NCBI GenBank assembly: GCA_932521025.1
Contig: OW051473.1
Span: 7,316,001 to 7,380,000 of the forward strand
Length of the DNA stretch: 64,000 nucleotides
Direction of reading: 5' to 3'
DNA from: Oscheius onirici
Taxonomy: Eukaryota > Nematoda > Chromadorea > Rhabditida > Rhabditidae
Shown here: piece by piece, positions 63,244 through 64,000 of the stretch
Numbering within the stretch: the first letter of the stretch is position 1
How the letters are laid out: every line of letters begins with the position of its first letter
Made by a program: the position numbers and the translations under genes
The notes under the pieces: model-generated
Databases searched by the model: none
Told to the model about the DNA's origin: nothing
The model's input: the letters and a program-made list of their open reading frames with translations, nothing else

Positions 63244-64000
63244 TCAGTGAAGAGCTGGTTGTTTGCAGACAAAGGCTCTCAAAGAGTCGGAACACTTGAT
63301 ATCGTTCCAGCCTGTGCGATAGTTGTCGTGATGTTTTCCGGATAGCTCATCGGGTAGAATCTAAAGAGTACGATATAACAAGGTTTTGAAGTAACTCTTA
63401 CCTGGACACAGTTTTCCACACCTCCGCTGTTATCCGGCTGTCCTGGTGCCCAGTGGAAGTAGTCGACCTGGAAACATTGTGATAATGCATAAGCTATGTG
63501 CTTAGCTTATCAATAGGGTATAAAAACTAACGGGGGTTCCGTCGGTGTAGGCCCAGGCATTGTTCACCTTGTGCATTCCAGTCCAACTCATCCAATCCCA
63601 ATCGACAGTCATTCCAGTCGATGCAAGATCTTAATTTAGTTATGTTGAATGAACTAAAAAGCTTACCAGCAACGAAAACGTTTTCAGCATCGCTGTGGAT
63701 GGAAACCAAATGCGATCCAGAGGCTAAGCAGGTCGCTTCGGCATTCTCAAAGTTGTCCTGTAGAAGAACCTTGTAGCAAGAGTCGCTCTTATCAAAATAC
63801 GTCCATCCAGAGAGGCAACGGCCGGGTAGCGCTGCAAACTTAGATTTGAAAACCGTATATGCAAAAAGCTAACGTCCTTGGGTCGGACATGGAGGAGGAG
63901 TAGGTGGAGAGCTTCCTCCCGGAACCACGCAAACGTACGGTTGGGCCTGTCCACAGGGCATGGTGCTAAAAGTTAAAGATCAAATAAATGTTACTGAAAC
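63244..64000 (-). CDS. C-type lectin, at least two domains (5' part outside the window)
   Basis: The C-terminal lectin domain is complete: CLSGWTYFDKSDSCYKVLL, NAEATCLASGSHLVSIHSDA, then DWMSWTGMH, a QPD motif in HWAPGQPDNSGGVENC, and the calcium-site WND in YRTGWNDIKC, ending FVCKQPALH at 63244. The QPD motif usually favours galactose-type ligands. A Pro-rich linker (GGSSPPTPPPCPTQ) precedes it. Before that, CGQAQPYVCVVP looks like the end of a first lectin domain whose 5' exons lie beyond 64000. Introns are short and canonical. Such secreted lectins act in nematode gut defence and digestion; the exact role is unknown. Confidence 0.85.

Overview
The window is nuclear DNA from a nematode. Genes are cut by many short introns (mostly 37-60 bp, GT...TTTTCAG or TTTTAG). 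Several first coding exons sit just behind acceptor-like sites with no visible upstream exon, as expected for spliced-leader trans-splicing. The recognisable genes are nematode orthologues. A fungal-type GH45 cellulase, a gene known mainly from fungus- and plant-associated aphelenchoid nematodes such as Bursaphelenchus, hints at that kind of lifestyle; this is inference, not proof.

Left part (0-22 kb), conserved housekeeping, neuronal and developmental genes: epsin (epn-1, +), an unrecognised coiled-coil protein (-), an ATF4-type bZIP factor with an upstream ORF (atf-4, +), a sex-peptide-receptor-like GPCR (-), tyrosine aminotransferase (tatn-1, -) and the COE/EBF factor unc-3 (-). From memory, the C. 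elegans counterparts of epn-1, atf-4, tatn-1 and unc-3 are X-linked and some are close neighbours, so this looks like an X-type linkage block.

Right part (24-64 kb), a secreted and cell-surface neighbourhood. Two giant paralogous + strand genes (24.4-32.5 and 54.9-62.9 kb) each encode a signal peptide, four tandem serine carboxypeptidase (S10) domains, a Ser/Thr-rich stalk and a GPI-type tail. Between them lie a two-domain S28 peptidase with a GPI-type tail, a GH45 cellulase, a PAN/apple-domain gene with a truncated inverted copy, two related CUB-like secreted proteins, two cysteine-rich secreted peptides and small hypothetical genes. A C-type lectin runs off the right edge.

The most striking pattern: in all three multidomain peptidases, from two unrelated-in-sequence families, the first domain has lost its serine nucleophile (Ser to Gly in each case) while the later domains keep complete triads. 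This suggests a recurrent design of a dead N-terminal domain plus active domains tethered to a membrane, possibly the gut surface.

The 34.5-41.4 kb interval is repeat-rich: an interrupted dispersed repeat, inverted repeats, a recent direct repeat carrying a poly(A) signal, and short gene-like exon sets. Possible lesions are a lost 3' splice site in epn-1, a mutated 5' splice site in the cellulase and a frameshift in one CUB-like gene. All exon models were derived by hand from splice signals and frame continuity; where a model adds up to whole codons, that is stated.
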